Counted from the first letter of the stretch, positions 48,307 to 63,060 are shown. The stretch: 64,000 bases of DNA from Loripinus fragilis (GCA_964019695.1 OZ026524.1:25336164-25400163), one strand, 5' to 3'. Numbers and translations: made by a program. The notes: generated by a model from the sequence alone, not told the origin.

Positions 48307-51300
48307 ATGCAGGTATCTCCCTTTCAGACATGGGATGCAGGACTTTATCAGACAACGGATTTAGGAGAAACTCTAATAGACAGGAGATGCAAGAGTCTCT
48401 ATCAGACAGTGGATGCAGGAGAAACTCTATCAGAGAGGAGATGCAGGAGTATCTCAATCAGACAGCGGATGCAGGAGACACTCCATCAGACAGGAAATGC
48501 AGGTTTCTCTCTATCAAACTGCGAATCCAGGAGACACTCTCAGACACTCTCAGACAGCTGATGCAGGAGTCTCTCTATCAGACAGCGAATGCAGGAGATA
48601 CTCTTTCAATCAGCAGATGCAGGTGTCTCTCTATCTAACAGCGGATGCAGGAGACTCTCTATCTGACAGCCGATGCAGGAGACTCTATCAGACAGCGGAT
48701 GCAGGAGTCTCTCTATCAGACAGCGGATGCAGGAGTATCAGCATCAGACAGCGGATGAATGAATATCTCTATCAGACAGCGGATGAAGGAGACTCTCTAT
48801 CAGACAGCGGATGCAGACGACTCTCTATCAGACAGCGGATACAGGAGTGACTCTATCAGACAGCGGATGCAGGAGACTCTCTATCAGACAGCAGATGCAA
48901 GATACACTCTATCAGACAGCGGATGCAGGAGTATCTCCATCAGACAGCGGATGCAGGAGTCTCTCTATCAGACAGCGGATGTAGGAGACTCTCTATCAGA
49001 CAGCCGATGCAGGAGACACTCTATCAGACAGCGGTCCATCAGACAGCCGATGCATGAGACTCTCTAGCAGACAGCGGATGAAGGAGACTCTCTATAATAC
49101 AGCGGATGCAGGAAACACTCTATCAGACAGCGGATGCAGGAGTCTCTCCATCAGACAGCGGATGCAGGAGTTACACCATCAGACAGCAGATGCGGGAGAC
49201 ACTCAATCAGACAGCGGATGTAGGAGACTCTCTATCAGACAACGGATGCAGGAGACACTCTATCAGAGAGCGGATGCATTTGTCTCTGTATCAGACAGCG
49301 GATGCATGAGACAGTCTATCAGACAGCGTATGCAGGAGTCTCTCAATCAGACAGAGGATGCAGGAGGCGCTCCATCAGACAGCGGATGTAGGAGTTTCTC
49401 CATCAGACAGCGGATGCAGGAGACTCTCTATCAGACAGCAGATGCAGGGGACACTCTATCTGACAGCGGATTCAGGAGTCTCTCTATCAGACAGCGAATG
49501 CAATAGACTCTCTATCAGACAGCGGATGCAGGAGACTCTCTATCAGACAGCGGATGCAGGAGAACATCTATCAGGGATCAGATTCAGGAGACACTCTATC
49601 AGACAGCGGATGCAGGAGTATCTCCATCAGACAGCGGATGCAGAAGTCTCTCTGTCAGACAGCGGATGCAGGAGTCTCTCCAATAGACAGCCGATGCAGG
49701 AGTCTCTCCATCAGACAGCGGATACAGGAGTATCTTCTTCAGACAGCGGATGCAGGAGTATCTCTATCAGAAGGCTGATGCATGAGACACTCTATCAGAC
49801 AGCGGATGCGGGAGACTCTAAATCAGACAGCGGATGCAGGAGACTTTCTATCAGACAGCGTATGCAGGAGACTCTCTCTCAGACAGTGGATGCAGGAGTT
49901 TCTTTATCAGACATCGGATGCAGGAGACTCTCTATCAGACAGCGATGCAGGAGACACTCTATCAGACAGCGGATGCAGGAGTCTCTCCATCAGACAGCGG
50001 ATGTAGGAGTTTCTCTAGCAGACAGCGGATGCAGGAGTATCTACATCAGACAGCGGATGCAGGAGATACTCTATCAGACAGCTAATTCAGGAGATTCTCT
50101 ATCAGACAGCGTATGCAGAAGTCTCATTATCAGACAGCGGATGCAGGGGACTTTCTATCAGACAGCGGATGCAGGGGATAATCTATCAGAACGGATGCAT
50201 GTGTATCTCCATCAGAGAGCGGATTCAAGAGTATCTCTACCAGACAGCGGATACAGGAGTCACTCTATCAGGCAGCGGATGCAGGAGACTCTCTATCAGA
50301 CAGCAGATGCAAGATACACTCTATCAGACAACGGATGCAAGTGTATCTCCATCAGACAGAGGATGCAGGAGACACTCTATCAGACAGCAGATGCAGAAGT
50401 CTCTCCATCTGACCGCGGATGCAGGAGTATCAGCATCAGACAGCAGATGCAGGAGACTCTCTATCAGTCAGTGGATGCAGGAAACACTCTATCTGACAGC
50501 AGATGCAGGGGTCTCTCTATCATACAGAGGATGCAGGAGACTCTCTATCAGACAGCTGATGCAGGAGACACTCTGTTAGACAGCGGATGCAGAAGTCTCT
50601 CCATCCGACAGCGGATGCAGGAGTATCAGCATCAGACAGCAGATGCAGAATACTCTCTATCAGACAGCGGATGCAGGAAACATTCTATCTGACAGCGGAT
50701 GCAGGGGTCTCTCTATCAGACAGCGAATGCAGAAGACACTCAATCAGACAGCGGATGCAGGAGTGTCTCTATCAGACAGAGGATGCAGGAGACTCTCATT
50801 CAGACAGCGGATGCAGGAGGCACTCTATCAGACAGCGGGTGCAGAATACTCTCCATCAGACAGCTGATGCAGGAGTGTCTCTATCAGACAGCGAATGCAG
50901 GAGATAATCTTTCAATCAGCGGATGCAGGTGTCTCTCTATCAAACAGCGGATGCAGGAGACTCTCTATCTGACAGCGGATGCAGGAGACTCTATCAGACA
51001 GCGGATGCAGGAGACTCTCTATCAGACAGCGGATACAGGAGTGACTCTATCAGACAACGGATGCAGGAGACTCTCTATCAGACACCAGATGCAAGAGACA
51101 CTTTATCAGACAGCGGATGCGGGAGTATCTCCTTCAGATAGCGGATGCAGGAGTCTCTCTATCAAACAGCGGATGTAGGAGACTCTCTATCAGACAGCCG
51201 ATGCAGGAGACACTCTATCAGACAGCGGTCCATCAGACAGCGGATGCAGGAGACTCTCAAGCAGACGGCGGATGCAGGAGTCTCTCTATCAGACATAGGA

Positions 51301-52219
51301 TGCAGGAAACACTCTATCAGATAGCGGAAGCAGAAGTCTCTCCATCAGACAGCGGATGCAGGAGTTACTCCATCAGACAGGGGATGCAGGAGACTTTCTA
51401 TCAGACAGCGGATGCAGGGGACATTCTATCTGACAGCGGTTGCAGGAGTCTCTCTATCAGACAGCGGATGCAGGAGTCTCTCTATCAGACAGCGAGTGCA
51501 ATAGACTCTCTATCAGACAGCGGATGCATGAGACTCTCTATCAGACAGCGGATGCAATAGTCTATCTATCAGGGATCAGATGCAGGATACACTCTATCAG
51601 ACAGCGGATGCAGGAGTATCTCCATCAGACAGCGGATGCAGAAGTCTCTCTGTCAGACAGCGGATGCAGGAGTCTCTCCATCAGACAACGGATGCAGGAG
51701 TCTCTCCATCAGACAGCGGACACAGGAGTATCTTCTTCAGACAGCGGATTCAGGAGTATCTCTATCTGACAGCTGATGCAGGAGACACTCTATCAGACAG
51801 CGGATGCAGGAGACTCTCAATCAGACAGCCGATGCAGGATACTTTCTATCAGACAGCGTATGCAGGAGACTCTCAATCAGACAGCGGATGCAGGAGACTC
51901 TCTATCAGACAGTGGATGCAGGAAATACTCTATCAGACATTGGATGCAGGAGGCTCTCTATCAGACAGCGGATGCAGGAGACACTTTATCAGACAGTGGA
52001 TGCATGAATCTCTCCATCAGACAGCGGATGCAGGAGACTCTCTATCAGACAGCGTATGCAGAAGACTCTCTATCAGACAGCGGATGCAGGATACTTTCTA
52101 TCAGACAGCGGATACAGGGGACCATCTATCAGAAAGCGGTTGCAGGAGACTCTCTATCAGACAGCGAATGCAGGAGACTCTCTATCAGACAGCTAATGCA
52201 GAAGTATCTCTATCAGACA

Positions 52220-54900
52220 GCGCATGCAGGAGACACTCTATCAGACAGCGGAAACACGAGTCACTCTATCAGACAGCGAATGCAGGAGACTCTCTATCAG
52301 ACAGCGGATGCAGGAGACACTCTATCAGACAGCGGATGCAGAAGTCTCTCCATCCGACAGCGGATGCAGGAGTATCAGCATCAGACAGCAGATGCAGGAG
52401 TCTCTCCATCAGACAGCGGATACAGGAGTATATCCTTCAGACAGCGGATGCAGGAGTATCTCTATCAGACAGCTGATTCAGAAGACACTTTATCAGACAG
52501 CGGATGCAGGAGACTCTCAATCAGACAGCGGATGCAGGAGACTTTCTATCAGATAGCGGATGCAGGAGACTCTCTCTAAGGCAGTGGATGCAGGAGTATC
52601 TCTATCAGACATCGGATGCAGTAGACTCTCTATCAGACAGCGGATGCAGGAGACACTTTATCAGACAACGGATGCAGGAGTCTCTCCATCAGACAGCGGA
52701 TGTAGGATTTTCTCCAGCAGACAGCGGATGCAGGAGACTCTCTATCAGACAGCGGATGCAGGAGACTCTCTATCAGACAGCAGATGCAGGAGACTCTCTA
52801 TCAGACAGCGGATGCAGGAGACTCTCTAAAAGACAGCGGATGCAGGAGACTCTCTATCAGACAGCGGATACAGGAGTCACTTTATTAGACAGCGGATGCA
52901 GGAGACTCTCTATCAGACAGCAGATGCAAGAGACACTCTATCAGACAACGGATGCAGGTGTATCTCCATCAGAGAGCGGATGCAGGAGTATCTCTATCAG
53001 ACAGAGTATGCAGGAGACTCTCTATATGACAGCGGATGCATGAGTATCTCTATCAGACAGCGGATGCAGGAGACTCTCAATCAGACAGTGGATGCAGGAG
53101 ACTCTCTATCAGACAGCAGATGCAAGATACACTTTATCAGACAACGGATGCAGGAGTATCTTCATCAGACAGCGGATGCAGGAGACTCTCTATCAGACAG
53201 CAGATGCAGGAGACTCTCTATCAGACAGCGGATGCAGGAGACACTCTTTCAGACAACAGATGCAGAAGTCTCTCCATTGACAGAGGATGAAGGAGTATCA
53301 GCATCAGACAGCAGATGCAGGAGACTCTCTATCAGACAGCAGATGCAGGAGTATCTCCATCAGACAGCGGATGCAGGAGTCTCTCTATCAGACAGCGGAT
53401 GCAGGAGACTCTCTATCAGACAGCGGATGCAGGAGACACTCTATCAGACAACTGATTCAGAAGTCTCTCCATCCGACAGCGGATGCAGGAGTATCAGCAT
53501 CAGACAGCAGATGCAGGAGACTCTCTATCAGACAGCGGGTGCGTGAATCACTCTATCTGACAGCAGGAATCACTCTATCTGACAGCGGATGCAGGGGTCT
53601 CTCTATCAGACAGCGGATGCAGGAGTCTCTCTATCAGACAGCGAATGCAGGAGACACTCAATCAGACAGCGAATGCAGGAGACTCTCTATCAGACAGCAA
53701 ATGCAGGAGTGTCTCTATCAGACAGCAGATGCAGGAGACACTCTATCAGACAGCAGATGCAGGAGTTTCTCCATCAGACAGAGGTAGCAGAAGTCTCTCT
53801 ATCAGAAAGAGGATGCAGAAGACTCTCCATCAGACAGCGGATGCAGGAGTATCTCCATCAGACAGCGTATGCAGAAGTCTCTCTATCAGACAGCGGATGC
53901 AGAAGTCTCTCCATCAGACAGCGAATGCAGGAGACTCTCAATCAGACAGCGGATGCAGGCGACTTTCTATCCGACAGCGGATGCAGGAGACTCTCTATCA
54001 GACAGCAGTAGCAGTAGACTCTCTATCAGACAGCGGATGCAGACTTATCTCTATCAGACATCGGATGCAAGAGACTCACTATCAGACAGCGGATGCAGGA
54101 GACACTCTATCAGACAGCGGATGCAGGTGTCTCTCCATCAGACAGCGGATGTAGGAGTTTCTCCATTAGACAGCGGATGCAGGAGTATCTCCATCAGACA
54201 GCGGATGAAGGACACACTCTATCAGACAGCGGATGCATGAGGCTCTCTATCAGACAGCGGCTGCGGGAGACTTTCTGTCAGACAGCCGATGCAGGAGACT
54301 ATCTATCAGACAGCAGTTGCAGAAGACTCTCTATCAGACAGCGGATGCATTAGAAATTCTATCAGACAGCGGATGCAGGAGACTCTCAATCAGACAGCAG
54401 ATGCAGGAGACACTCTATCAGACAGCGGATGCAGAAGACTCTCCATCAGACAGCGGATGCAGGAGTATCTCCATCAGACAGCAGATGAAGGAGGAACTCT
54501 ATCAGACAGTGGATGCAGGAGACTCTCTAAGAGACAGCGGATGCAGGAGACTCTCTATCAGTAAGCGGATGCAGGAGTCTCTCCATCAGACAGCGGATGC
54601 AGGAGTCTCTCCATCAGACAGCGGATACAGGAGTATCTTCTTCAGACAGCGGATGCAGGAGTATCTCTATCAGACAGTAATGCAGGAGACACTCTATCAG
54701 ACAGCGGATGCAGGAGACTCTCAATCAGACAGCGGATGCAAGAGACTTTCTATCAGATAGCTTATGCAGGAGACTCTCTATCAGACATCGGATGCAGGAG
54801 ACTCTCTATCAGACAGCGGATGCAGGAGACACTTTATCTGACAGCGGATGCATGAGTCTCTCTATCAGACAGTGGATGTAGGAGTTTCTACAGCAGACAG
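52220..54900 (+). repeat. Segmental duplication, left copy (partner about 58.0-60.6 kb)
   Basis: Shared irregular tags keep their order. CTCTCTAAGGCAGTGG is at 52573 and 58310, CACTCTATCTGACAGCAGG at about 53550 and 59370, and GACAGAGGTAGCAGAAGTC at about 53778 and 59598. The offset is about 5737 bp at the left and 5820 bp further right, so the copies differ by about 83 bp of indel (three units). A third, partial copy of the left part lies at about 55.95-56.6 kb. Confidence 0.8.
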
Positions 54901-57900
54901 CGGACGCAGGAGTATCTACATCAAACAGGATCTCTATCAGACATCGGATGCAGAAGACTCTCTATCAGACAGGGGATGCAGGAGACACCTTATCAGGCAG
55001 CGGATGCATGAGTCTCTCTATCAGACAGCGGATGCAGGAGACTTTCTATCAGACAGCGGATGCAGGAGACACTTTATCAGACAGCGGTTGCAGAAGACTC
55101 TCTATCAGATAGCCAATGCAGACGACTCTCCATCAGACATTGGATGCAGGAGTGTCTCCATCAGAGAGCGGATGCAGGAGACACTCTATCATACAGCGGA
55201 TGCAGGAGACTCTCTATCAGACATCGGATGCAGGAGACTCTCTATCAGACAGCGGATGCAGAAGACACTTTATCAGACAGCGGATGCATGAGTCTCTCCA
55301 TCAGACAGCGGATGTAGGAGTTTCTACAGCAGACAGCGGACGCAGGAGTATCTACATCAGACAGGATCTCTATCAGACATCGGATGCAGAAGACTCTCCA
55401 TCAGACAGCGGATGCAGGAGACTCTCAATCAGACAGCAGATGCAGGAGACACTCTATCAGACAGCGGATGCAGAAGACTCTCCATCAGACAGCGGATGCA
55501 GGAGTATCTCCATCAGACAGCAGATGCAGGAGGAACTCTATCAGGCAGCGGATGCAGGAGACTCTCTAACAGACAGCGGATGCAGGAGACTCTCTATCAG
55601 TAAGCGGATGCAGGAGTCTATCCATCAGACAGCGGATGCAGGAGTCTCTCCATCAGACAGCGGATACAGGAGTTTCTTCTTCAGACAGCCGATGCAGGAG
55701 TATCTCTATCAGACAGTAATGCAGGAGACACTCTATCAGACAGCGGATGCAGGAGACTCTCATTCAGACATCGGATGCAGGAGACTCTCTATCAGACAGC
55801 GGATGCAGGAGACACTTTATCAGACAGCAGATGCATGAGTCTCTCCATCAGACAGCGGATGTAGGAGTTTCTACAGCAGACAGCGGACGCAGGAGTATCT
55901 ACATCAGACAGGATCTCTATCAGACATCGGATGCAGGAGATTCTCTATCAGACAGCTAATGCAGGAGTATCTCTTTCAGACAGTGCACGCAGAAGACACT
56001 CTATCAGATAGCGGAAACACGAGTCACTCTATCAGACAGCGAATGCAGGAGACTCTCTATCAAACAGCGGATGCAGAAGACACTCTATCAGACAGCGGAT
56101 GCAGAAGTCTCTCCATCCGACAGCGGATGCAGGAGTATCAGCATCAGCCAGCAGATGCAGGAGTCTCTCCATCAGACAGCGGATACAGGAGTATATCCTT
56201 CAGACAGCGGATGCAGGAGTATCTCTATCAGACAGCTGATTCAGAAGACACTTTATAAGACAGCGGATGCAGGAGACTCAATCAGACAGCGGATGCAGGA
56301 GACTTTCTATCAGATAGCGGATGCAGAAGACTCTCTCTTAGGCAGTAGATGCAGGAGTATCTCTATCAGACATCGGATGCAGTAGACTCTCTATCAGACA
56401 GCGGATGCAGGAGACACTTTATCAGACAACTGATGCAGGAGTCTCTCCATCAGAAAGCAGATGCAGGATTTTCTCCAGCAGACAGCGGATGCAGGAGACT
56501 CTCTATCAGACAGCGGATGTAGGAGACTCTCTATCAGACAGCAGATGCAGGAGACACTCTATCAGACAGCGGATGCGGGAGACAATCTATTAGACAGCTG
56601 ATGCAGGAGACTCTCTATCAGACAGCGGATGCAGGAGACTCTCTAAAAGACAGCGGATGCAGGAGACTCTCTATCAGACAGCAGTTGCAGAAGCCTCTCT
56701 ATCAGACAGCGGATGCATTAGAAATTCTATCAGACAGCGGATGCAGGAGACTCTCAATCAGACAGCAGATGCAGGAGACACTCTATCAGACAGCGGATGC
56801 AGAAGACTCTCCATCAGACAGCGGATGCAGGAGTATCTCCATCAGACAGCAGATGCAGGAGGAACTCTATCAGACAGTGGATGCAGGAGACTCTCTAACA
56901 GACAGCGGATGCAGGAGACTCTCTATCAGTAAGCGGATGCAGGAGTTTCTCCATCAGACAGCGGATGCAGGAGTCTCTCCATCAGACAGCGGATACAGGA
57001 GTATCTTCTTCAGACAGCGGATGCAGGAGTATCTCTATCAGACAGTAATGCAGGAGACACTCTATCAGACATCGGATGCAGGAGACTCTCAATCAGACAG
57101 CGGATGCAAGAGACTTTCTATCAGACAGCTTATGCAGGAAACTCTCTATCAGACATCGGATGCAGGAGACTCTCTATCAGACAGCGGATGCAGGAGACAC
57201 TTTATCAGACAGTAGATGCATGAGTCTCTCTATCAGACAGCGGATGTAGGAGTTTCTACAGCAGACAGCGGACGCAGGAGTATCTACATCAGACAGGATC
57301 TCTATCAGACATCGGATGCAGAAGACTCTCTATCAGAGAGGGGATGCAGGAGACACCTTATCAGACAGCGGATGCATGAGTCTCTCTATCAGACAGCGGA
57401 TGCAGGAGACACTTTATCAGACAGCGGTTGCAGGAGACTCTCTATCAGATAGCCAATGCAGACGACTCTCCATCAGACATTGGATGCAGGAGTGTCTTCA
57501 TAAGAGAGCGGATGCAGGAGACACTCTATCATACAGCGGATGCAGGAGTATCTACATCAGACAGGATCTCTATCAGACATCGGATGCAGAAGACTCTCTA
57601 ACAGACAGCGGATGCAGGAGACTCTCTATCAGTAAGCGGATGCAGGAGTCTATCCATTAGACAGCTGATGCAGGAGTCTCTCCATCAGACAGCGGATACA
57701 GGAGTATCTTCTTCAGACAGCGGATGCAGGAGTATCTCTATCAGACAGTAATGCAGGAGACACTCTATCAGACAGCGGATGCAGGAGACTCTCAATCAGA
57801 CATCGGATGCAGGAGACTCTCTATCAGACAGCGGATGCAGGAGACACTTTATCAGACAGCGGATGCATGAGTCTCTCCATCAGACAGCGGATGTAGGAGT

Positions 57901-60900
57901 TTCTACAGCAGACAGCGGACGCAGGAGTATCTACATCAGACAGGATCTCTATCAGACATCGGATGCAGGAGACTCTCTATCAGACAGCTAATGCAAGAGT
58001 ATCTCTATCAGACAGTGCATGCAGGAGACACTCTATCAAACAGCGGATGCAGGAGACACTCTATCAGACAGCGGATGCAGAAGTCTCTCCATCCGACAGC
58101 GGATGCAGGAGTATCAGCATCAGACAGCAGATGCAGGAGTCTCTCCATCAGACAGCGGATACAGGAGTATATCCTTCAGACAGCGGATGCAGGAGTATCT
58201 CTATCAGACAGCTGATTCAGAAGACACTTTATAAGACAGCGGATGCAGGAGACTCAATCAGACAGCGGATGCAGGAGACTTTCTATCAGATAGCGGATGC
58301 AGGAGACTCTCTCTAAGGCAGTGGATGCAGGAGTATCTCTATCAGACATCGGATGCAGTAGACTCTCTATCAGACAGCGGATGCAGGAGACGCTTTATCA
58401 GACAACGGATGCAGGAGTCTCTCCATCAGACAGCAGATGTAGGATTTTCTCCAGCAGACAGCGGATGCAGGAGACTCTCTATCAGACAGCGGATGCAGGA
58501 GACTCTCTATCAGACAGCAGATGCAGGAGACACTCTATCAGACAGCGGATGCGGGAGACAATCTATTAGACAGCTGATGCAGGAGACTCTCTATCAGACA
58601 GCGGATTCAGGAGACTCTCTAAAAGACAGCGGATGCAGAAGACTCTCTATCAGACAGCGGATACAGGAGTCACTTTATCAGACAGCGGATGCAGGAGACT
58701 CTCTATCAGACAGCAGATGCAAAAGACACTCTATCAGACAACGGATGCATGTGAATCTCCATCAGAGAGCGGATGCAGGAGTATCTCTATCAGACTGAGT
58801 ATGCAGGAGACTCTCTATAAGACAGCGGATGCATGAGTATCTCTATTAGACAGCGGATGCAGGAGACTCTCAATCAGACAGTAGATGCAGGAGACTCTCT
58901 ATCAGACAGCAGATGCAAGATACACTCTATCAGACAACGGATGCAGGAGTATCTCCATCAGACAGCGGATGCAGGAGACTCTCTATCAGACAGCAGATGC
59001 AGGAGACTCTCTATCAGCAGCGGATGCAGGAGACACTCTTTCAGACAGCGGATGCAGGAGACACTCTTTCAGACAGCAGATGCAGAAGTCTCTCCATTGA
59101 CAGCGGATGAAGGAGTATCAGCATCAGACAGCAGATGCAGGAGACTCTCTATCAGACAGCAGATGCTGGAAACACTCTATCTGACAGCGGATGCAGGGGT
59201 CTCTCTATCAGACAGCGGATGCAGGAGACTCTCTATCAGACAGCGGATGCAGGAGACATTCTATCAGACAACTGATTCAGAAGTCTCTCCATCCGACAGC
59301 GGATGCAGGAGTATCAGCATCAGACAGCAGATGCAGGAGACTCTCTATCAGACAGCGGGTGCAGGAATCACTCTATCTGACAGCAGGAATCACTCTTTCT
59401 GACAGCGGATGCAGGGGTTTCTCTATCAGACAGCGGATGCAGGAGTCTCTCTATCAGACAGCGAATGCAGGAGACACTCAATCAGACAGCGAATGCAGGA
59501 GACTCTCTATCAGACAGCGAATGCAGGAGTGTCTCTATCAGACAGCAGATGCAGGAGACACTCTATCAGACAGCAGATGCAGGAGTTTCTCCATCAGACA
59601 GAGGTAGCAGAAGTCTCTCTATCAGAAAGAGGGTGCAGAAGACTCTCCATCAGACAGCGGATGCAGGAGTATCTCCATCAGACAGCGGGCCAGAAGTTTC
59701 TCTATCGGACAGCGGATGCAGAAATCTCTCCATCAGACAGCGGATGCAGGAGACTCTCAATCAGACAGCGGATGCAGGCGACTTTCTATCCGACAGCGGA
59801 TGCAGGAGACTCTCTATCAGACAGCGGTAGCAGTAGACTCTCTATCAGACAGCGGATGCAGCAGTATCTCTATCAGACATCGGATGCAAGAGACTCACTA
59901 TCAGACAGCGAATGCAGGAGACACTCTATCAGACAGCGGATGCAGGTGTCTCTCCATCAGACAGCGAATGTAGGAGGTTCTCCATTAGACAGCGGATGCA
60001 GGAGACACTCTATCAGACAGTGGATGCATGAGGCTCTCTATCAGACAGCGGATGCGGGAGACTTTCTATCAGACAGCCGATGCAGGAGACTATCTATCAG
60101 ACAGCAGTTGCAGAAGACTCTCTATCAGACAGCGGATGCATTAGAAATTCTATCAGACAGCGGATGCAGGAGACTCTCAATCAGACAGCAGATGCAGGAG
60201 ACACTCTATCAGACAGCGGAAACAGAACACTCTCCATCAGACAGTGGATGCAGGAGTATCTCCATCAGACAGCAGATGCAGGAGGAACTCTATCAGACAG
60301 TGGATGCAGGAGACTCTCTAACAGACAGCGGATGCAGGAGACTCTTTATCAGTAAGCGGATGCAGGAGTCTCTCCATCAGATAGCGGATACAGGAGTATC
60401 TTCTTCAGACAGCGGATGCAGGAGTATCTCTATCAGACAGTAATGCAGGAGACACTCTATCAGACAGCGGATGCAGGAGACTCTCAATCAGACAGCGGAT
60501 GCAGGAGACTTTCTATCAGACAACTTATGCAGGAGACCTCTATCAGACAGCGGATGCAGGAGACACTTTATCAGACAGCGGATGCATGAGTCTCTCTATC
60601 AGACAGCGGATGAAGGAGTTTCTACAGCAGACAGCGGACGCAGGAGTATCTACATCAGACAGGATCTCTATCAGACATAGGATGCAGAAGACTCTCTATC
60701 AGACAGGGGATGCAGGAGACACCTTATCAGACAGCGGATGCATGAGTCTCTCTATCAGACAGCGGATGCAGGAGACTTTCTATCAGACAGCGGATGAAGG
60801 GGACCATCTATCAAACAGCGGTTGCAGGAGACTCTCTATCAGACAGCGAATGCAGACGACTCTCCATCAGACATTGGATGCAGGAGTGTCTCCATCAGAG

Positions 60901-63060
60901 AGCGGATGCAGGAGACACTCTATCATACAGCGGAAGCAGGAGACTCTCTATCAGACATCGGATGCAGGAGACTCTCTATCAGACAGCGGATGCAGGAGAC
61001 ACTTTATCAGACAGCGGATGCATGAGTCTCTCCATCAGACAGCGGATGTAGGAGTTTCTACATCAGACAGCGGACGCAAGAGTATCTACATCAGGCAGGA
61101 TCTCTATCAGACATCGGATGCAGAAGACTCTCCATCAGACAGCGGATGCAGGAGACTTTCAATCAGACAGCAGATGCAGGAGACACTCTATCAGACAGCG
61201 GATGCAGAAGACTCTCCATCAGACAGCGGATGCAGGAGTATCTCCATCAGACAGCAGATGCAGGAGGAACTCTATCAGACAGCGGATGCAGGAGACTCTC
61301 TAACAGACAGCGGATGCAGGAGACTCTGTATCAGTAAGTGGATGCAGGAGTCTCTCCATCAGACAGCGGATGCAGGAGTCTCTCCATCAGACAGCGGATA
61401 CAGGAGTATCTTCTTCAGACAGCGGATGCAGGAGTATCTCTATCAGACAGTAATGCAGGAGACTCTCAATCAGACATCGGATGCAGGAGACTCTCTATCA
61501 GACAGCGGATGCAGGAGACACTTTATCAGACAGCGGATGCATGAGTCTCTCCATCAGACAGCGGATGTAGGAGTTTCTACAGCAGACAGCAGACGCACAG
61601 TATCTACATCAGACAGGATCTCTATCAGACATCGGATGCAGAAGACTCTCTTTCAGACAGCGGATGCAGGAGACACCTTATCAATCAGCGGATGCATGAG
61701 TCTCTCTATCAGTGAGCGGATGCAGGAGACTTTCTATCAGACAGCGGATGCAGGGGACCATCTATCAAACAGCGGTTGCAGGAGACTCTCTATCAGACAG
61801 CGAATGCAGACGACTCTCCATCAGACATTGGATGCAGGAGTTTCTCCATCAGAAAACGGATGCAGGAGACACTCTATCATACAGCGGATGCAGGAGACTC
61901 TCTATCAGACATCGAATGCAGGAGACTCTCTATCAGGCAGCGGATGCAGGAGACACTTTATCAGACAGCGGATGCATGAGTCTCTCCATCAGACAGCGGA
62001 TGTAGGAGTTTATACAGCAGACAGCGGACGCAGGAGTATCTACATCAGACAGCATCTCTATCAGACATCGGATGCAGAAGACTCTCCATCAGACAACGGA
62101 TGCAGGAGACTCTCTATCAGGCAGCGTATGCATAAGTCTCTCTATCAAAAAGCGGATGCAGGAGACTTTCTGTCAGACAGCGGATGCAGGAGACCATCTA
62201 TCAAACAGCGGTTGCAGGAGACTCTCTATCAGACAGCGAATGCAGACGACTCTCCATCAGACATTGGATGCAGGAGTGTCTCCATCAGAGAGCGGATGCA
62301 GGAGACACTATATCATACAGCGGATGCAGGAGACTCTCTAAAAGACAGCGGATGCAGGAGACTCTCTATCAGACAGCGGTTACAGGAAACACTCTATCAG
62401 ACAGCGGATGCTAGAGACACTCTTTCAGACAACGGATGCAAGTGTATCTCCATCAGAGAGCGGATGCAGGAGTATCTCTATCAGACAGCGGATGCAGAAG
62501 ACACTTTATCAGACAGCGGATGCATGAGTTTCTCCATCAGACAGCGGATGTAGGAGTTTCTACAGCAGACAGCGGACGCAGGAGTATCTACATCAGACAG
62601 GATCTCTATCAGACATCAGATGCAAAAGACTCTCTATCAGACAGCGGATGCAGGAGACACCTTATCAGACAGCGGATGCATGAGTCTCACTATCAGTGAG
62701 CGTATGCAGGAGACTTTCTATCAGACAGCGGTGCAGGGGACCATCTATCAAACAGCGGTTGCCGGAGACTCTCTATCAGACAGCGAATGCAGACGACTCT
62801 CCATCAGACATTGGATGCAGGAGTGTCTCCATCAGAGAGCGGATGCAGGAGACACTCTATCATACAGCGGATGCAGGAGACTCTCTATCAGACATCGGAT
62901 GCAGGAGACTCTCTATCAGACAGCGGATACAGGAGACACTTTATCAGACCGCGGATGCATGAGTCTCTCCATCAGACAGCGGAAGTAGGAGTTTCTACAG
63001 CAGACAGCGGACGCAGGAGTATCTACATCAGACAGGATATCTATCAGACATCGGATGCAG
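54900..63060 (+). repeat. Recurrent 436-bp module family tagged by TCTACATCAGACAGGATCTC
   Basis: The tag, or a one- or two-base variant, occurs near 54915, 55351, 55898, 57283, 57551, 57930, 60649, 61085, 61603, 62039, 62587 and 63022. Four neighbouring pairs are 435-436 bp apart. The others are 268, 379, 518, 547-548 bp or more apart. It usually follows TTTCTACAGCAGACAGCGG(A)CGCAGG, and within the tag the 28-bp unit is shortened (CAGACAGGATCTC lacks GCGGATGCA). Confidence 0.85.
58000..60650 (+). repeat. Segmental duplication, right copy (partner 52.2-54.9 kb)
   Basis: This copy matches the left one through the same rare variants, including the partly duplicated AATCACTCTNTCTGACAGC, the GAGGTAGCAG unit and the CATTAGAAATTC unit. 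Differences include an extra CACTCTTTCAGACAGC unit (about 59035) and a short deletion near 59690 (GCGGGCCAGAAG). Confidence 0.8.

Noticed and set aside
60499..62553. 684-codon forward open frame as a protein gene (likewise 15247-17298 and 13516-15225)
   Set aside because: It consists only of satellite units. Overlapping long frames occur in the other phases, ends fall at random single-base variants, and no start context, intron signals or non-repeat domain is visible.
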